A DNA stretch of 15,123 nt. Origin: Pseudomonadota bacterium (GTDB lineage Bacteria; Pseudomonadota; Gammaproteobacteria; Burkholderiales; Burkholderiaceae_C). Within the stretch, counting starts at the first letter, position 1. The number at the start of each line of letters is the position of its first letter. Location: positions 1 to 15,123 of the forward strand of contig JAEWBU010000074.1 of NCBI GenBank assembly GCA_023390985.1. Direction: 5' to 3'. Shown one piece after another: positions 14,803 to 15,123 of this stretch. The notes under the pieces are model-generated. The model did not search any database. It saw nothing but the letters and a program-made list of their open reading frames with translations, and had not been told where the DNA came from. The position numbers and the translations under genes were made by a program.

Positions 14803-15123
14803 CTAGACGGGGCCGTTGAGCTCCTCCAGCAACCGCAGCGCGAGCCGCTGCAGTTGCTCCGTCAATCGGGTCTCGGCGAATCCCTCCGGGTTCGTCCGGG
14901 CCTCCATCCACGTCTCCCGCAGCGACGCCGATTCCGGCACCAGCGCGGCTTCGGCCAGCGCCGACCAGCGCTGCGCGTCGGCGGCCGCGCGCCGCTCGTG
15001 CGACACCGCGAGGTAGCGCACCAGCGCCCACTGCACCAGCGCCAGCATCATCTCGTCGCCGAGCGCGACGCTGCTGAGGCCGGGCTCGGTGCGGCGGTTC
15101 TTCAGCACCGCGCCCACCAGGCC
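14803..15123 (-). CDS. Hypothetical protein, C-terminal part (5' end outside window)
   Basis: No family recognised. The frame is open to the window edge; 106 codons are visible. A GTG at 15117 is a possible start but has no ribosome binding site in view, and the preceding codons remain open, so the gene probably begins outside. The visible part is helical, with DEMMLALVQWALVRYLAVSH (amphipathic to hydrophobic helix), a charged RRAAADAQRW stretch and ETRLTEQLQRLALRLLEELN at the end. No cysteine, no clear membrane segment. It may be a subunit or regulator of a larger unit to the right, which cannot be judged here. Confidence 0.6.
   Translation of the reverse strand, partial: GLVGAVLKNRRTEPGLSSVALGDEMMLALVQWALVRYLAVSHERRAAADAQRWSALAEAALVPESASLRETWMEARTNPEGFAETRLTEQLQRLALRLLEELNGPV

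Overview
This is a high-GC (about 70% by eye) bacterial chromosome segment with dense coding on both strands. The gene set points to a betaproteobacterium of the order Burkholderiales, probably Comamonadaceae (Ramlibacter/Variovorax-like): a PobA-type hydroxybenzoate hydroxylase, a YgiQ radical SAM protein, a protein resembling DUF6139, and many small Comamonadaceae-style hypothetical proteins. The genus assignment is inference from protein style, not from a marker gene. I see no rRNA, tRNA, transposase, integrase, CRISPR array or phage gene.

Layout. 1-1718 (+): the 3' part of pobA (4-hydroxybenzoate to protocatechuate), then a short CaiB/BaiF-type CoA-transferase/racemase homologue. 1826-4087 (-): a YgiQ-family radical SAM protein, convergent with the CoA-transferase across repeat copy 1. 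4186-4476 (-) and 4561-5115 (+): a divergent pair of a small polar protein and a DUF924 protein. 5112-7010 (-): xth (exonuclease III) translationally coupled to a small YflT-like stress protein, then a degenerate nucleotide-cyclase-homology protein whose stop codon shares a CTAG with the DUF924 stop. 7068-8493: repeat copy 2, then four small proteins. These are a 74-aa hypothetical (-), a secreted Cys-containing 150-aa protein, a 57-aa basic protein and an 81-aa DUF6139-like protein. 8572-10767 (+): a membrane hybrid sensor histidine kinase with a C-terminal receiver. 10777-10857: repeat copy 3. 10882-13143 (+): a helicase fusing a PD-(D/E)XK nuclease domain to an XPD/DinG-type Fe-S helicase. 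13186-13458 (-): a small lipoprotein. 13582-14409 (+): an exported alpha/beta hydrolase. 14528-14713 (+): a CsbD stress protein, then repeat copy 4. 14803-15123 (-): a partial hypothetical.

Themes. Several small genes look like a stress-adapted, house-specific set (CsbD, YflT-like, DUF6139-like and short disordered proteins), interleaved with DNA-repair genes (xth, nuclease-helicase). Four intergenic composite inverted repeats of about 81-88 bp punctuate the region; their dRS3-like arms keep pairing through compensatory changes. Several genes have a -10-like hexamer ending only 6-7 nt before the ATG and no convincing Shine-Dalgarno sequence, suggesting leaderless mRNAs. Three small genes share a CCTAC-containing element about 58-64 nt upstream of their starts. 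I do not see a clear new multi-gene system. The best leads are the nuclease-helicase fusion, the pseudo-cyclase with its hairpin-rich leader, the repeat family, and the shared promoter patterns.
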